From: JAWWPY01 sp964412845
GTDB lineage: Bacteria; Actinomycetota; Actinomycetes; Streptosporangiales; Streptosporangiaceae
Length of the DNA stretch: 23,690 bases
Direction of reading: 5' to 3'
NCBI GenBank assembly: GCA_964412845.1
Contig: CAYPQM010000109.1
Coordinates: 1-23,690 of the forward strand
In this document: positions 21,565 through 23,690 of the stretch, piece by piece
Layout: each line of letters starts with the position of its first letter
Numbering within the stretch: the stretch's first letter is position 1
Position numbers and translations under genes: made by a program
The notes under the pieces: generated by a model
Told to the model about the DNA's origin: nothing
Seen by the model: the letters and a program-made list of their open reading frames with translations, nothing else
The model's database searches: none

Positions 21565-23538
21565 ATGAGCCCCATCACGGAGCGCAGGAACAAGCTCACC
21601 ATCGAGCAGGACTGGGACGGACTGGACATGGTGACGCCCGGCGAGGGCGCCTCGATGCCTGACGAGTCACTGTTCCCGCCGATCGGCGAATACGGGTTCC
21701 TGTCCGATTGCGAGACCACCGCCCTGGTCGCACCGAGCGGCAACGTCGAATGGCTGTGCCTGCCCCGGGTCGACTCGCCGAGCGTCTTCGGCGCCATCCT
21801 GGACAGATCGGCGGGCGGGTTCCGGCTCGGCCCGGAAGGCGTGACGGTCCCGGCGGCGCGCCGTTACCTGCCGGGGACCATGGTGCTGGAGACAAGCTGG
21901 GCCACCCCGACCGGCTGGCTGGTGGTGCGCGACGCGCTGCTCATGGGGCCGTGGCATCACGAGAGCGAGCTCTCCAACACGCACCGCCGCACCCCGACCG
22001 ATTACGACGCCGACCATGTGCTGCTGCGCACCATCCGGTGCGTCACCGGCGAGGTGCAGGTGACCTTCGACTGCGAACCGGTCTTCGACTACGGCCGCTA
22101 CTCAGGCGCCTGGTCCTACACTGACCGGTCCTACTCCCAGGCCGTCTGCCGCGCCGTCGACGCTGAGGTCGGGGTCTGGCTGACCCTCACCACCGACATG
22201 CGGCTCGGCTTCGAGGGCGGCCGGGCCATGACCCGGACCAGGATGCGCGAGGGCGAGCACCATTTCTGCGCGCTGTCCTGGACCGGCCATGAGTCGCCCG
22301 CGACGTTCGAGGATGCGCGGCGGCGGCTGACGTGGACCGCTCATCATTGGCAGCACTGGCTCGCCCGGGGCCGGTTCCCCGACCATCCATGGAGCCGCTA
22401 CCTGCAACGCAGCGCGCTGACCTTGAAAGGGCTGACCTTCGCGCCGACCGGCGCGCTGATCGCGGCGGCGACCACGTCGCTGCCGGAGGAACCCGGCGGC
22501 GAGCGCAACTGGGATTACCGGTACTGCTGGCTCCGCGACTCGGGTTTCACGCTCTGGAGCCTGTACGCGCTCGGCTTCGACTGGGAGGCGGACGACTTCT
22601 TCTGGTTTCTCGCCGATCTTGCCCAGCGCGACGACGAGCTGCAGGTCGTGTACGGGGTGGACGGCGAGCGGGATCTCACCGAGCAGGTCCTCGATCACCT
22701 GTCGGGTTATGAGGGCGCCCGGCCGGTCCGGGCCGGCAACGCGGCCTACACACAGCTTCAGCACGACCTGTGGGGCACGGTGCTCCAGTCCATCCAGATG
22801 AAGCTGGGCGGCTGGCAGGGGCTGGATGACCGGATGTGGACCGTGGTGCGCCGGCAGGTGGAATGCGCGCTGAAGTACTGGCGGCAGCCCGACCGCGGCA
22901 TCTGGGAGGTGCGCGGCCCGGCCCGGCACTTCACGTTTTCGAAGCTGATGTGCTGGTCAGCCGCGCAGCGGGGGGCGCACGCCGCGATCGCCCGCGGTGA
23001 GCGCGATCTGGCCAAGACCTGGCAGGAGGCCGCCGACGAGATCAGGGCCGACATCCTGGGCCATGGTCTGGACGAGCGGGGGGTCTTCACCCAGCACTAC
23101 GACACCACCGCGCTCGACGCGTCTCTCCTGCTGCTGCCGATGACCGGCTTCCTGCCCCGGGAGGATCCCCGGGTCCGGGCGACGGTCCTGGCCATCGCCG
23201 ATGAGCTCACCGTCGACGGGCTGGTCCTGCGGTACCGGCCTGAGCAGACCGACGACGGGCTGTCCTCGGGCGAAGGCACCTTCACCATCTGCTCGTTCAT
23301 GCTCGTGTCGGCGCTCTGCGAGATCGGCGAGCCGCAGCGGGCCCAGCATCTGTGCGAGAAGCTGCTCTCACTGGCCAGCTCGCTGGACCTCTACGCTGAG
23401 GAGATCGACCCGCAGACGGGCCGTCATCTCGGCAACTTCCCGCAGGCGTTCACCCACCTGGCCCTGATCAACGCGGTCATCCACGTGATCAGGGCGCAGC
23501 GGAGCCCGGCGGCCGAAAGCCAGCCGCGCGAACCGTAG
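21565..23538 (+). CDS. Glycoside hydrolase family 15 protein (glucoamylase/trehalase-like)
   Basis: 657-residue inverting alpha-glucosidase type enzyme, with no signal peptide, so cytosolic. The N-terminal domain (about 38-270) is the beta-sandwich typical of bacterial GH15 proteins (IGEYGFLSDCETTALVAPSG...WLCLPRVDSPSVFGAILD). The (alpha/alpha)6 barrel follows with ERNWDYRYCWLRDSGFTLW near 313-331, VYGVDGERDLTEQVLDHLSGY, RPVRAGNAAYTQLQHD, GIWEVRGPARHFTFSKLM with the likely general acid Glu448, and SSGEGTFTICSF with the likely general base Glu570. Mycobacterial trehalases share this architecture, so trehalose and short alpha-glucans are both possible substrates. Start at 21565 is uncertain; ATGs at residues 22 and 31 are alternatives. 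A LacI-type operator upstream suggests sugar induction. Confidence 0.93.
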   Translation: MSPITERRNKLTIEQDWDGLDMVTPGEGASMPDESLFPPIGEYGFLSDCETTALVAPSGNVEWLCLPRVDSPSVFGAILDRSAGGFRLGPEGVTVPAARRYLPGTMVLETSWATPTGWLVVRDALLMGPWHHESELSNTHRRTPTDYDADHVLLRTIRCVTGEVQVTFDCEPVFDYGRYSGAWSYTDRSYSQAVCRAVDAEVGVWLTLTTDMRLGFEGGRAMTRTRMREGEHHFCALSWTGHESPATFEDARRRLTWTAHHWQHWLARGRFPDHPWSRYLQRSALTLKGLTFAPTGALIAAATTSLPEEPGGERNWDYRYCWLRDSGFTLWSLYALGFDWEADDFFWFLADLAQRDDELQVVYGVDGERDLTEQVLDHLSGYEGARPVRAGNAAYTQLQHDLWGTVLQSIQMKLGGWQGLDDRMWTVVRRQVECALKYWRQPDRGIWEVRGPARHFTFSKLMCWSAAQRGAHAAIARGERDLAKTWQEAADEIRADILGHGLDERGVFTQHYDTTALDASLLLLPMTGFLPREDPRVRATVLAIADELTVDGLVLRYRPEQTDDGLSSGEGTFTICSFMLVSALCEIGEPQRAQHLCEKLLSLASSLDLYAEEIDPQTGRHLGNFPQAFTHLALINAVIHVIRAQRSPAAESQPREP

Positions 23539-23550
23539 CGGCTGAAATTG

Positions 23551-23562
23551 CTTCAGGTGAAG
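23551..23562. promoter_or_regulatory. Dyad upstream of the nitrilase-family gene
   Basis: CTTCA-GG-TGAAG in a locally AT-rich 62-bp gap between the GH15 stop and the next start. Position fits an operator; the regulator cannot be named. Confidence 0.25.
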
Positions 23563-23600
23563 AATTGAGTTCATCTGGCGGACGTCGGAGGGAGCGAGCA

Positions 23601-23690
23601 GTGGCCGAGATCATCAGGGCCGGGCTGGTCCAGCAGAGGTGGACCGGTGACAAGGATTCCATGATCCGTGCGTCGGTCGACGCGATCGGC
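23601..23690 (+). CDS. Nitrilase-superfamily amidohydrolase (N-carbamoylputrescine amidase/beta-ureidopropionase-like), 3' partial
   Basis: The first 30 codons of a gene running off the right edge. GTG at 23601 is preceded by GGAGGGAG at 23587-23594, an excellent ribosome site. The peptide IIRAGLVQQRWTGDKDSMI matches the N-terminal strand and helix of nitrilase-superfamily C-N hydrolases acting on N-carbamoyl compounds, where R(A/V)GLVQ...WTGDKESMI is characteristic. The catalytic Glu, Lys and Cys are beyond the window, so activity cannot be judged. Same strand as the GH15 gene and 62 bp after it, with a dyad between that could regulate it separately. Confidence 0.75.
   Translation, partial: MAEIIRAGLVQQRWTGDKDSMIRASVDAIG

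Overview
The window is high-GC DNA with GTG and ATG starts, Shine-Dalgarno sites of the AGGAGG type, GTGA start/stop overlaps and several gene families typical of Actinobacteria. It most likely comes from a soil or aquatic filamentous actinobacterium; the lineage below phylum is inference. A run of ten Ns at 18912-18921 shows that it is draft sequence, possibly from a metagenome. I saw no rRNA, tRNA, CRISPR array, transposase or phage gene.

Layout. (1) 2-6651, plus strand: a surface-polysaccharide type cluster. It holds the 3' end of a membrane glycosyltransferase (GT39-like), a processive GT2 glycosyltransferase, and a very large secreted protein made of a PQQ-type beta-propeller followed by five concanavalin/lectin-like modules. 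The last two modules share 347 identical bases. Codon choice here looks less GC-biased than in the rest of the window. (2) 6689-7630, minus: a GNAT acetyltransferase behind a small Arg-rich protein. (3) 8082-10180: an SDR oxidoreductase (plus) convergent with a zinc-independent NADP-dependent MDR oxidoreductase (minus), followed by about 0.9 kb with no convincing gene. (4) 10838-13554, minus: the ribosome-rescue hydrolase ArfB and a large beta-helical membrane protein of unknown function, separated by a pair of related hairpin repeats. (5) 13754-15658, plus: a PPK2-family polyphosphate kinase and a second SDR. (6) 15677-18337, minus: a complete polar amino-acid ABC importer (lipoprotein, permease, ATPase) in one operon. 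(7) 18558-21436, minus: an MBL-fold hydrolase split by the N gap, an M24-fold peptidase-like protein that lacks most metal ligands, and a carboxymuconolactone decarboxylase/AhpD-like protein. (8) 21565-23690, plus: a GH15 glucoamylase/trehalase-like enzyme with a LacI-type operator upstream, then the first 30 codons of a nitrilase-superfamily amidohydrolase.

How the genes fit together. The left block plausibly makes and exports an extracellular glycan, and the secreted propeller/lectin protein could bind it or help assemble it; this is the best candidate here for an undescribed system. The middle and right blocks look like housekeeping and catabolic accessory genes: amino-acid uptake, alpha-glucan or trehalose breakdown, polyphosphate-nucleotide metabolism and amide hydrolysis. 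The most certain new observation concerns the assembly: deleting the Ns together with one copy of a 7-bp flanking repeat rejoins the MBL gene exactly in frame.
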